Assembly (NCBI GenBank): GCA_019925795.1
Contig: CM034304.1
Location: 19,112,228 to 19,176,227 of the forward strand
Source of the DNA: Dendrobium chrysotoxum
Lineage: Eukaryota > Streptophyta > Magnoliopsida > Asparagales > Orchidaceae
Direction of reading: 5' to 3'
DNA length: 64,000 bases
Position 1 is the stretch's first letter. Each line of letters starts with the position of its first letter. The notes beneath the pieces were generated by a model. It did not search any database. It worked only from the letters and a program-made list of their open reading frames with translations, and was not told the DNA's origin. Shown here in pieces: positions 23,100 to 33,711 of this stretch. The translations under genes and the position numbers were made by a program.

Positions 23100-23107
23100 T
23101 AGGGTTT
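23100..23107 (-). promoter_or_regulatory. telo-box (AAACCCTA) upstream of PUM24
   Basis: AAACCCTA on the minus strand lies 63 bp upstream of the chosen ATG. The telo-box is a known plant cis element enriched near the start of ribosomal-protein and ribosome-biogenesis genes, which fits a PUM24 role. It may sit in the 5' leader. Confidence 0.55.
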
Positions 23108-23648
23108 TTCTCTAAAACTTGGAAGAGAAATAATTTAACAAAACTTTTTTAGAAGTTAAATACTTATTACACTGATTATACATTTATATATACTATATAT
23201 TTTTAAGTTGACAAAAAAAAATTATTTAAAAATATCCTCTATTTATTCTTTTAAGAAAACTTTTAATTTTAAAATTATTATATTAAAAAAAGAAAAATTG
23301 AGTCTGAAAGTTTGAAAGCGAGAGAATTAAGAGGCTAAGGATATTGTAGAGGATGAGAAAGACTTTTGAACTTATATCTCTGATTTTAATTCCAAAGATT
23401 TTATAAAGAGTTATGGATAAAAATATGTTTCCTTGAATTTCATGACATTTTCACTGCTTAACTTTTAATCTATTAGCGTACGCTTTATTCTAAACATTTT
23501 GACTATATAAAATCAATTTTTTACCCATTGATTTTTCCTACACAAATCTTTGTGTGTATAACTGAATTAAGGCTTTGCTGTCAATCGTAATAGTTATGTA
23601 AAAGTCTTAAATTGTTTATATGAATATCACTTTGAAGTTAGAAAATTG
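23108..23648. other. intergenic, upstream of PUM24
   Basis: Very AT-rich promoter-side sequence (T-runs, TATATATA near 23200). No gene or repeat recognised. Confidence 0.5.
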
Positions 23649-23663
23649 AAAGGGGATAAATTC

Positions 23664-24132
23664 TTTTTTTTTTTGGAAGAAGCAATAGAAATTGCATTAC
23701 TAGAAAAGGAAATAATGACCAAAAAGGTCTACAAAGCTCAACCTATTGATTCCTCCTTCAAAATCTCTACAAATGAAGGAGGAACCTTATTCAAATCTTC
23801 CCAATAAAAGGAACTAAGAATGGCCAAGTTAGCACAACCATCCGCTAACTTATTACACTTCCTATATATACAATTGAAAATCACAAAATGAAAATTCTTT
23901 AAACAAGAAAATTCTTCCATTCCTAGTCCATCCTTCCTCCATGTCTCCTTCAAGAACTTTATGATGTTAGCATTGTCACCTTCAATTATGATTCCTTTAT
24001 ACTCAAACATCCAATCTCTAATAACATTGCTAATGAACCGGACAGCAAACAACTCCAATTGTGTAATGTCCCAATGCATACCAGAGCAACCAAATGCTGA
24101 GAGAAATCTTCCTTTGTGGTCACGGAAGACCC
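23664..24132 (-). mobile_element. 5'-truncated L1-type LINE with 15-bp target duplication
   Basis: AAAGGGGATAAATTC is repeated exactly at 23649-23663 and 24133-24147. The insert ends in poly-A on the minus strand (T-run at 23664-23674) and is open for almost its full length: from 24131 it reads VFRDHKGRFLSAFGCSGMHW, then EGDNANIIKFLKETW and CNKLADGCANLA, a plant LINE RNase H (RVT_3) domain ending in stop at 23738. The intact frame suggests a fairly recent insertion. Confidence 0.92.
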
Positions 24133-24147
24133 AAAGGGGATAAATTC

Positions 24148-24842
24148 AGTGAGTATAATATTATACATATAATGTGACTTTTATCGACAATATTATACTA
24201 TGCAACCATGAATGCAATAGTCACAAATTATCAATTATGGTAGCTCATATATCAATTAGAGATGTTCAGATATGTGAAAGTGCACTATTTAATATGTTAC
24301 AATGGCCCTATATATTATGTTCTAGCCTTATCTACCTAGTATGGATGTGGGAGGAATTCTGACCTTACTTATTAAAAGTGGGTGTGGGAGGTTACATGAC
24401 ACTATTCTATTCTGATTCTGGCCCCTCTTGCTATAAGCGGGTGTGGGAGATTAAAGGGAAGCATATGTGAAAGTATAGTTATAAGCAAGCATCGAGACAT
24501 GTGCATTATAAGCATTGCATTGCATATGCATTAATAAATTGAGTGCATGTAATATTCTAAATTTAAAATTAGAAATCCCTAAATTTTTGTATGAACCCTC
24601 GTAAAATGTGAAAGCCAAATGCAAGTGAATCTCTAATGGAAAGCATTCTGTGATATATCTAGAAATCTCTATGAATATGGCTTACAAGTAAGCGATAATC
24701 TTGAAAATAAGTATACATTGAAATCCTTGGAAATTATGTTTTACTAGTACTTCATTTATTCTTTATAAGTCACTACCTTTTTAAATTATATTGCAATTTA
24801 ATAATTTTAACTTAGATATTGATATATGTAATGGATTAGGGA
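24148..24842. other. probable upstream part of gypsy 5' LTR
   Basis: Non-coding; contains two short repeats of AAGTGGGTGTGGGAGGTTA-like sequence at 24377 and 24437. It leads without a visible break into the LTR part defined at 24843-25165. The LTR start was not located. Confidence 0.4.
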
Positions 24843-25165
24843 AAGAAGTCTACTCGGTCAATTGTGCTCACTCTATTCTTTCTAAAAATTTAGGAAAAGG
24901 GAAGGGCTCAGGAGTAGATAAGGTGCAGAGGCAGGTTCCTCAGGGTCCAAGTAGGAAGGTACTATTTAGTAATCCCGTGTTTTTATTATTTTGATGTATA
25001 GAAAAGTGATAAAATGAATTAGTGTATATATTTTTTGATGAAAAAAAAAGCTCATATTACTTTATTATTTAGATTTTGTAATAGTTCTAGTTGTCTCTAT
25101 TAGTGGCTGAGTTGTATAATTATAGAATTAGGAATTCGATCCTTCCATTAGATCCTAGGGCATCA
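24843..25165 (+). repeat. 3' part of the 5' LTR of an old gypsy element
   Basis: About 320 bp match 48692-48998 in order (shared GATAAGGT.CAGAGGCA.GTTCCTCA, TTTTTATTATTTTGATGTATA, TGGCTGAGTTGTATAATTAT, TTAGATCCTAG). It ends in CA and is followed by a degenerate Met-type primer site at 25171-25183 (TTATATCAAAGCAA). Confidence 0.75.
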
Positions 25166-25352
25166 TTGGATTATATCAAAGCAACAGTTTGGCAGGATTG
25201 GATTGTAACAAAAGCTATAGAAAATGATTTGTATCAACAAGAGAAAGGAGTTGGAGGCTTAGTTCAAAAAATTTCCTAGTAGTATGTGATAAGTATGTGT
25301 ATAATTAAATCCCTTTATTCTTTACATAGATTAAAATGTTGTTACATCATGA

Positions 25353-26145
25353 ACCCTCAAGAGCAATAGACAGTTGATGGACAGAGTTCCAGTCAGGCTG
25401 CTATAGGTTAGAGTATTGTGGGGGGCAATGACCACTAATTCTATGATGTAATTTGTTGTACCGGTGGTTCAGTTGATGAGTGAGGCTCAAGGGAAGATGA
25501 AAAGAGTTAAGGGAGATGAGATTGATAAGCACCTACAGTTATTTTTTAGTTTGAAGCACCTCATTTATAGGGTATTATTGAGCCTCGGGCAGCTGAGAAT
25601 TGTTAATAAGAATATATAACTCATTTGATAGTATATAGTGTCTTGAAGGTAGAAAGGTTCTGTTGCTGGTGTTCCTGTCAGATGAAGAAGCAGATCGTTG
25701 GTGGATAGGCCGATAGAGGGAGAGATTTTAGAGTAGGTCAAATGTAGAGATTTCTTGGGAGGAGTTTATGGAGACTTTTAAGAGTTAGTTCATGTTGTCA
25801 TATGCCAGATAGTAGACATAGGATTCCTTTTTGAGATTGGTGCAAGGAAGTATGATAGTGATGTAGTACGAGGCTGAGTTGATAGCTCTTGTCAAGTATG
25901 CTTCCCAGTTGGTCAATACCCCTGAGGAGAAGCATTTTCATTTTTGCGAGATTTGAGAGATAGTTTGAGGGATCCTTCGGTTTGTAATTTTTTTGAGCTC
26001 ATGGAGAGATCTAAATTGGTGGAGAACAACCAGATGTCTACCTAGTAGCAGTGGGATGTAGGCAAAAAGAGGTTTGGAATAGAGCCTTTTAGGAGTGCAT
26101 TTAATGGGAAGAAGTCCATAGTGGAGATTGATGATCCTATGAGGG
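25353..26145 (+). pseudogene. Ty3/gypsy gag, broken
   Basis: Across stops and shifts it reads as a chromovirus-like gag: IIEPRAAEN, then DRPIEGEILE, DFLGGVYGDF, FLRLVQGSMIVM-YEAELIAL and VKYASQLVNTPEEKHF. It is interrupted at 26145 by the 21.7-kb element and resumes at 47818. Confidence 0.8.
26141..26145 (+). repeat. target site duplication GAGGG, left
   Basis: GAGGG directly precedes TGTTGACC of LTR1 and is repeated at 47813-47817 directly after LTR2. Confidence 0.95.
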
Positions 26146-27299
26146 TGTTGACCTCATTTTTGTATGAGCTCAGTAGGACCAATCAGACCTTAGGATCTTT
26201 CCAATCTTTAAGATCAATCTTAACCCTAGGATCAATCTGATCTTAGATCAATCCAGACTTTAAGATCAATCCAAATTCAAATCAATCCTGACCCCAGATC
26301 AATACAATTTAAGACAGATCTAGATTCTAGGATTCTCCTAGACTTCAGACCCTAGGATCTATTCTAGACCCTAGGATTCTACCTGACTCTAGATCATATG
26401 ATTCTCTTAGACCCTAGGATTCTCCTAGATCTTAGATATATCCAGTCCTCAAATCTATTCAAACTCCAGACCAACCCAGACTTTAAATTAACCTATTCAA
26501 AACTCAAATCAATTCAAGGTAGATTTAATCAAATACTGATTTAGTTAATCTAGCCTTAAATCCAGACCTTAATCCAGAATTTAATCCTTACTTCAATCCA
26601 AATTAAAATTCAGATCTCAATTTAAACCTTAATCATAACTTTAAGCTTCAATCTAGCTTTTAAACCCTTAATTTCAATCGCACCTCAATTGAATCTCCAA
26701 TCAATCTTCAATTCAGATTTTATTTAAGCTCCAATCAATCTTTAAATGAATCTTAATCATAATCAATCTCTAGCCTAAAATCAATCAATCAATTCTATAA
26801 TTAAAACTTCAATCAAATATACATCCTTCAATTAATTAAATTCTCATTCAACTTCAATTGTATTCAATCAATCAAGCTTCCAATCAACCTTCAATTAATT
26901 TTTAATCAAATTTTGATCCCATTCCAATCCAGTCCGCAATATACACTTCATTCAAATCTTCAATCACACTCCGGTCCAATCATAATTCAAACTTTAAAAA
27001 TTTAGTTTTAATCAATTGTCAATCAAAAATTGTTTGATTTTTATCAAAATTTGATTCAATCAAGTGATCTAGAGTTGAGTCGACCCACTCGCATTCAATT
27101 TAAAGCTCGACGGCTTTAATCAGTTCGATATAAATAAAATTGGTGTTAATTGACCTGAATACTTTTAATTAAATTAGTGTGAGTCCAAGGCTTAATTGTA
27201 TTGGCTTTCTTTTTGAGTCAATTATTTCATTTTGATTATTTTAATTGTTACTTTATTATTGGCCTTTGGTTTCAAGATCAAAGAGGGGTAACAAGTCCC

Positions 27300-30200
27300 C
27301 TTGCTAACCCTTGGATTAAGGTTTCTAGGGGCTGGATTGCCAATTGATAAGAGTTTTCAATTTTAAGTTTTTAATAAGGCTTTTAGGGCTCCGAATTTGG
27401 GTCTCAGGTCTCCAGCCGCAAGAACAAATTCATTCTCGCGGAATATCTCTCCCATATGTTCTCGGAGAGCTGCTAGGGCTAGCCGTCACCTGGAGCAGCC
27501 CACGATCTCCTTTTCCCACAAGCAGCCGCTCCCATCCATTCCTGCTGCTAGGGCCGACCAGCTGTAAAGCCTCCCTTCTACCGTTCCCTCTTCTCCATTC
27601 GATTAAGCAAGAGGAAGATCTGCTCCCTCACGCCTCCAGTTACAGCATCACACCCATTCTTACGGGAGACACCTCTCTCACTTATTCTTGGAGCCGCTAA
27701 GGCTATCTATGCAGCAGAAATGAAGAGCATAGTCTTCTTTGAATGGGTTGGAACTGCCGTTTATTGGCTAGGGAAGATATGAGAAGTCAAGCTGCTTGAG
27801 TAGGAGATCATGATGTTCATTCAATCAGAAAGCTTCAGCTCCATCCGCAATCGATCTTCTAATATCAAGCAAGAACAGCTGTTTTCCCTTCCCCGTACAA
27901 GAACAATGACGGTAAGAATCATTTCTTTTTCCCAAATCTAATGGCTGCATGTTTTGTTTATCAAGATATCTTCAAAGTTCAATAGGCTTGTATATAAGTT
28001 CTTAGAGTCCAGCTATATATATTATTTGTTCTTTGTTATTGTGCGTATTTCCAGTCCTTTATTATAAGAGATGTGAATGGGGCTTGCACTTTGCTATTAC
28101 CGTCAGTTCTAGTTGTTGTAACAAAATATGGTGCTGTAGTAGTTCTTTCTCTGTTTATCTTTAACACTTATTAGTCAAATCCAGTATACTTTACTTATGT
28201 GGTTTGTGCTTTATTCGAACTGTTCATAGCTAGACTTAATAATTTTCATCTATTGCTCTTATTTTCCTGACTCGAACCTCAATTTAGTTTTGAATTTCTT
28301 CCAAATTTGATCGATTTCCTTTACTTTTATATTAAGTGAGCAATGTCGAAAGTTCCAACATTATAGAAGCAGATCTTGCATTTATCTTATATGAGATTCA
28401 GTGGATCATTTAAGATTTCCATCTTTCGGGTAGGAGAACTATATCTCTTGATCCCGGATGTTATCTACTCCTGAGTTTTGGCATTAGTTGAGTGGGCAGC
28501 AAATTTGATTACTTGTTGCACAATACTTGGATGATATTGTTGAAGGTTCACAATAGTGTGAACGGCTTGCAGCTTTTGGTCTGCTTGAGAGAACATTTAA
28601 ATTAGATAGCCTGGATGAAATAATTTGTTTGAAATAAAGGCTGGATATTAAAGTAGAACAACTAACGGCTACTATAGAGCAGCTTTTGAGATTTACTAAT
28701 TGTTTGTATTAGTGTTCCTGTCACTTTCCTGTCGGTTGATGATCATGTTTTGGTGCTTCAATTTGTATAGATGTAATGGAAACCATTGGTTGATATACAA
28801 AGTTGCTAATAAATCTAATATACTACATTTCAACCACTAGTTTCTTGTCAAATTTTTATGGAGACGGAGGATTAAAGGGATGTTACTTTGTGTTAATCAT
28901 TTCTGACATTAACTGGAGGTTTATTAGTTGTCTTCTCTTACTTTAAAGGCTTTCTGTTCTAATACTCTTTACAGAATTTACCATTTCCTATTGATTCAGT
29001 TATGAAGCATGGTGTTGCTTTAGTTCTTAGAAAATCCTTTTATACTAAACGGATTTTGATTGAAACAAAGAAGTCTTTGTATACTCATGCTTCAATATTA
29101 TTGGATTTGTACAGCTATGTTGCAACTTTTTTTTTTACATGCCTTTTTATAGGGGGATCATGTGATATTTGATACCAAGGATATCAAAATTTTGTTGAAA
29201 AGCATCTATGGACACATATGATGCAATGTCATGCCTTCACTATGAGAATTCATGCTTTGGTTAAGTATACATATATACATGTTTTGCCCTTCAAGATCAC
29301 GCATGTATATACATTTGCAATATATGAGAAATGTTGGAAATGGTGTTCTATTCTTATTAATGGTGGCTTAGTCATTTGTTGTTATAGCAGTCTATGCTCC
29401 CAGCTTTGTAAAGTCACTTTTCTTTGTCTTGCTCTTTTTCTTGAGAAATATGATAGAAAGGAATGGATATATCTATGGTGATGAGGATGGTGGTTGTTCT
29501 CCTGCCATTGTTTGTGACAAAACATAGATAGCTGGCACAATCATCTATATTTTGTTCTTAGCTAGAACCTTCTTAAAGATAGTTTTGTAGTTTATCATTG
29601 AGAAGAAGCATTACGGCTCATGAATGGCATTATTCTTTTGAAGTCGAAAGTTGCTATGATTTGTGTTCCTGTCTTGAATGCTGCTATATAGTTGATGGTG
29701 GAGGTTTAGGTAACCATCTATGTGATGGATCTATTGTTACCTTGGATCAGTTATTTCACAGACCATTAATCAAATATTTTATTTCTTATTTATTTGCTAT
29801 GGATCCTAATGAGCCATATCTGTAGTCGATTTCTTTTAATACTCATTTCCTCGTTGTTGATTCATTTAGCAAAGTATTCAAAATTTTCTTATATCCGAGT
29901 TTTGTTTTACTGGATACATGTACATTGAAGCATTGTCTGAAGTAGCAACCTATGAAATTACATGAGGAAAATATTTACTGGAAAGTGAATTTTCCTGCTG
30001 TTGAGATTAGTGGTTATTTCTCTTAAAGCAAATCCCTTATGGAAATGTTTCAATCAGATTTTCTTGTGGGAATGTTTCAAACTGTATTTATTATGGAAGT
30101 ATTTGCATAATGTTATCTTCTTATGGGATGCTTGTATTCCAAGAGTCATGAATGAGTGGAAGATGTTTTATGTACAGTCATACCCCAACAATAAGTGTAT

Positions 30201-30969
30201 GTTCAAAAGAGGTTTGATCAAATTGGAAAATTTCACACACTCCTTCATATCTTAATCTTAGGTGTGAATATAAATTTGATGAGTTACAATCATGCTTCTT
30301 CTTTTCTTCATTCTTTACTTTGAATTCTTGCAATAAAAGAAAAGAGACGGATTTGCAAATGCTAGTTATTTGTAATGAGTTACATAGTGCCAAACTATCT
30401 TGATCAAATACAAATTATGGAGATTTTATTTCTTAAGCATTTGAGGATCCTCTATTATAGTCATTCTGACAAATTATGGGACATTGAAGTCACTCTTGAC
30501 GGCTTGCAAAATCCTGAAATCTCTTCATTTGTATAGAATTATTTGCTCGATTTCTTTCTCTTTTATGACTATGCTTGCTGGAACTCAGCCTGTGGATATT
30601 CTAAATGCTGAAATTGTTCTTGTAAGATAGTATATGAGTTGAATTCCTCTCTTGTATATCATTACATGTGTTGAAATTATTCCTGTAAGATGTCACATAT
30701 ATTGAAATTGTTTCTTGCAAAGATACATACACTTTGAAATTGCTTCAATAATTTAACTTATTCATGTTTTCATATATTCATTTATATGTCAATTTACAGT
30801 GACTTCTATACTCGCATACATGATATTCTGACACCTCCTTCTCTCTTCGCCTTTTTGCGAGGTACTAATGGAGTTGATTGGAGAGCAGAGCCAAGGAGCT
30901 TCAGTCGCCCCTTTTCTTCCAAACGGGGTACTACGGCCAGAATCACCGTTGATCAGCTCCGGTGATCAA
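27300..30969 (+). other. exon-intron-exon-like segment within LTR1
   Basis: A GC-richer block (27344-27911) ends ATGACG|GTAAGA, a consensus donor. A T-rich stretch of 2888 bp follows and ends TTTACAG at 30799. The next block (30800-30969) is open for about 55 codons and ends ATCAA|GTAAGT, a second perfect donor. This looks like a captured host-gene leader with its intron. The same structure is in LTR2 (splice donor at 42200). I did not recognise the source gene; this is an inference. Confidence 0.45.
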
Positions 30970-32515
30970 GTAAGTTTTCTTAAAACTTAGATGATCATAG
31001 GGCTCCTATATTTCCCTGTTGAGCTATTCTCCTTAAGTTCTTGACTCCTATATTTAGTTAATATGAGCCATTGGTGTAGCTTGTTTACATTCATATGTAT
31101 GTCCAAAGGGTTAATGACACTGATTCAAACCCATTAAACCTAGTGACATCATTAAGGACAACAATTAAGGACGAGTCTTAGAGAACTTAGACAAACCCTA
31201 AGATTCACACTTTTATCCTTTAGGGATCAAATATCAAACATAGAAAACTTAGTGACACCGTACCTTAGGATTAGTGTACACTATCAAACTTGACCTCAAT
31301 CAAACTTAAATCAATCGATTAATCATTTAAACTACTTAATTGATTTAATTAAAGTTAAACCCTCAATTAAACCTCAAAACTTCTTTAAATCCAATTGACT
31401 TGAAATTCAAACCCCTTGAGTTTAGTGACTTTCCCTGCTCTAGGGAAAATTCTCACTAAAGTTTGAATTCTTTAAATCCCTTAATCAAACCCCTTAAGAT
31501 TAAGCCTTAATCAAGCCCTCAAAACTTTAAGAAATTTAATAAATCAAATTTAAAACACAAAGACACACATAATACCTCAAATTAATGAAAATTGAATCCT
31601 TAATACATGAAAATTAAAACCCCTTTGATTGAACATTAAATTTAAGTTTAATTGAATTTTCATTGAAATTGAACATTTAATTAATTTTATTAATTAAAAA
31701 TGATTAAAAATTCCAAAGAATTCTTAAACACTTGATAATCCCTCCTTAGATCATTCTTGATCTTTGGAGGTGATTTCAAGGAGTTTAGAGTTCATTTGGA
31801 CTCAAATCATTAAAACATCCTTAATTAAACAATTAAATAATTCAAATAATTTTCAATTTTTGATAATCTAAAAACCATAACTATTTCCAAAAAATCTCAA
31901 ATTGATCAAACTCAAAGTCATTCAACTCAAACAAAAAAAAAATCTAAAATCTATCAAAAACATCAAACATTCAAAAATTATTTAAAGATTTAGAAAATTT
32001 CAATCGAACTTTAAAACAAACAATCAAGCAACCTTAATTAAGATTTCATCAAATTTCAAATCTTGAATCAAACCTAATTCATTTAATCATACCGGGTACC
32101 ACTGGGTAACCCAGGCCTACGAGGCTATTAAATTAGCCCCAAGGAAGGTGAAATAAATTCACGGCCTCGGTGAGCAACAAAGGTGGTATCCAATAAACAA
32201 TCAAGAATCAATCTTAAAAATTAATTTCAAATCATTAAGACTTAAACTTTAACCAAAAACTTTCCTTGAGCTTTTCAACAAACCAGAACATTAAACAACT
32301 TTAATTAATTGCCCGATACAGGACATATCCAAACCACACAGCCTGCTACACACACCTAGATTGACCTGTTAGGACACGGACTCTAGCTTTAGGTTAGGCC
32401 GGTGTTCCTTTCTATTTTGAGATATGTTAATATGCACACAAAATGAGAGTGGCATCCTAGATTAGATAACATAGACATAGGTTCACTACTTACAGACCTG
32501 TGCACCTCCTATGTG

Positions 32516-32821
32516 TCAGCCTAGGATTAGGTCCCCAGCCCCTTGGCCTACGAGGTCCCCTTGAATGAGGTAACCCATGGTTGCTAACAAGGATCCTCTG
32601 GTCGGCACTCGACTAAGTAGGCTAAGGATACCGACGAACCCGGGACGATGGAAAACCATGGGATCTTGACTGGGGACGTCATACCCACTTGGTAGGTTAG
32701 TCTCCACCCTCACTTCCTGGGCATTCTCTTGATCTGGTGATCGAGAATATAAGTCCCAACTTTCTAATAAAATTGACCACTTAAACATTAAATATCTTTC
32801 AATCTGATTTAAGCCCAACAT
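32516..32821 (-). other. antisense 101-codon ORF in LTR1
   Basis: Starts with ATG (MLGLNQIERYL) and is open for 101 codons opposite to the element. The LTR2 copy (46803-47108) is also open with a few substitutions. No similarity recognised; it lies in a GC-richer hairpin-forming region and may be chance. Confidence 0.2.
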
Positions 32822-33011
32822 TTAGGATAGGTTGGGGTGTTTCTGAAATAATTCAGAATCTTAAAGCACCTCCTACTCTTCTTCCTTTGACTCCAGAAAT
32901 AAGTGTTCAACCTTGAACCAATCCCATTTGAAAATTCAAGTCCTTAACCTTCTTTGATATCAAGCTTTGAATTCCAAATGAAATTCGTATCGCTATTTTA
33001 ATCGAGAGTAT

Positions 33012-33070
33012 TCGTAGGAAATTTTCTGGTTTCCTACGATGTAATTAACTACGAGGGCTTGCGCTCGTAG
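33012..33070 (+). other. two perfect hairpins near LTR1 3' end
   Basis: TCGTAGGAAA pairs with TTTCCTACGA (33012-33039, 8-nt loop), and CTACGAG pairs with CTCGTAG (33049-33070, 8-nt loop). Identical in LTR2 near 47298-47357. Position near the LTR end suits an RNA-processing or packaging structure, which is inference. Confidence 0.7.
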
Positions 33071-33530
33071 GAGATTTAGAAACCCAGACCTGATTTCAAA
33101 ATCAAGTTTTCAAAACCTTTAATTAATTATCTTTGGAAAATCAAAACAAAAATGGTGATCGTTATTTTCATATTCGAATTATTGATAATGATTGATATCT
33201 TCTTTCTTCGGATAGATATGTCAATTACAATCATAGTTATGATTTTGAAATTAATGATCCTATTCAGATTAACATAATCAAACAATTGATTAAACATCAT
33301 TTTGATCTTTCGAGATCGTGTGTTGTTTCTCCTTGAGTTTGATTATGACAATCAAATTAAATCCAAGATTTGTAATCTGAACCTATTAAGGAACAATATG
33401 TTCACCTTCCGAGGTGATATATCATTCATAATAAGTGTTCGATTATAAAATTTAAATTCCAGAAATTTAACCTTCCTAAAGAAAATTAAACACTTTTCAA
33501 AACACTATATTTTTCAATCACAACAAAAAA

Positions 33531-33548
33531 TGGCGACTCCACTGGGGA
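33531..33548 (+). other. primer-binding site, tRNA-Arg
   Basis: TGGCGACTCCACTGGGGA, five bases after LTR1. Its complement equals the 3' end of plant tRNA-Arg(ACG) including CCA. Tat/Ogre-type gypsy elements are known to use tRNA-Arg. Confidence 0.85.
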
Positions 33549-33711
33549 AAATCTCTCTCTCCATCTTTAATAGCGATACAAATTTTATTGCATCGGTAGT
33601 TTTGACTACCTTTCTTCCGTTGGTCCCTCTACCCATTTCTCCCTTGGGTGTGTGTGGCCAACTCAATTAAGACATGTTAAAGAGAGGTGAGTGTAGGAAA
33701 CCTCCCTCCAA

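Larger units (their letters stand above)
26146..33525 (+). repeat. 5' LTR (LTR1), 7380 bp
   Basis: Starts TGTTGACCTCATTTTTG, ends CAATCACAACA. Sub-regions: AATC-rich 26150-27250, with CTAGGATTCTCCTAG palindromes at 26335-26430; GC-richer exon-like 27300-27911; T-rich intron-like 27912-30799; exon-like 30800-30969; A/CAAAT-rich 31300-32100; GC-richer hairpin-rich 32090-32830; a tail with perfect hairpins at 33012-33070. Short open frames inside (29218, 29598, 30001 and others) show no similarity to known proteins and recur in LTR2 only because the LTRs are copies. Confidence 0.95.

Noticed and set aside
22589..23152. 187-codon ORF opposite to PUM24 exon 1
   Set aside because: Shadow of the coding exon on the other strand; the minus strand has family similarity and splice sites.
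27344..27700. 118-codon frame in LTR1 as a protein gene
   Set aside because: Serine/proline-rich frame in a GC-richer block without recognisable domain; better seen as leader or captured UTR.
29218..30255. three open frames of 75-87 codons in LTR1, and copies at 43505-44542
   Set aside because: They sit in T-rich intron-like DNA, have no family similarity, and their conservation is explained by LTR identity.
26146..33525. 7.4-kb segmental duplication instead of LTRs
   Set aside because: TG...CA ends, GAGGG on the outer sides only, and a primer-binding site right after the first copy identify LTRs.
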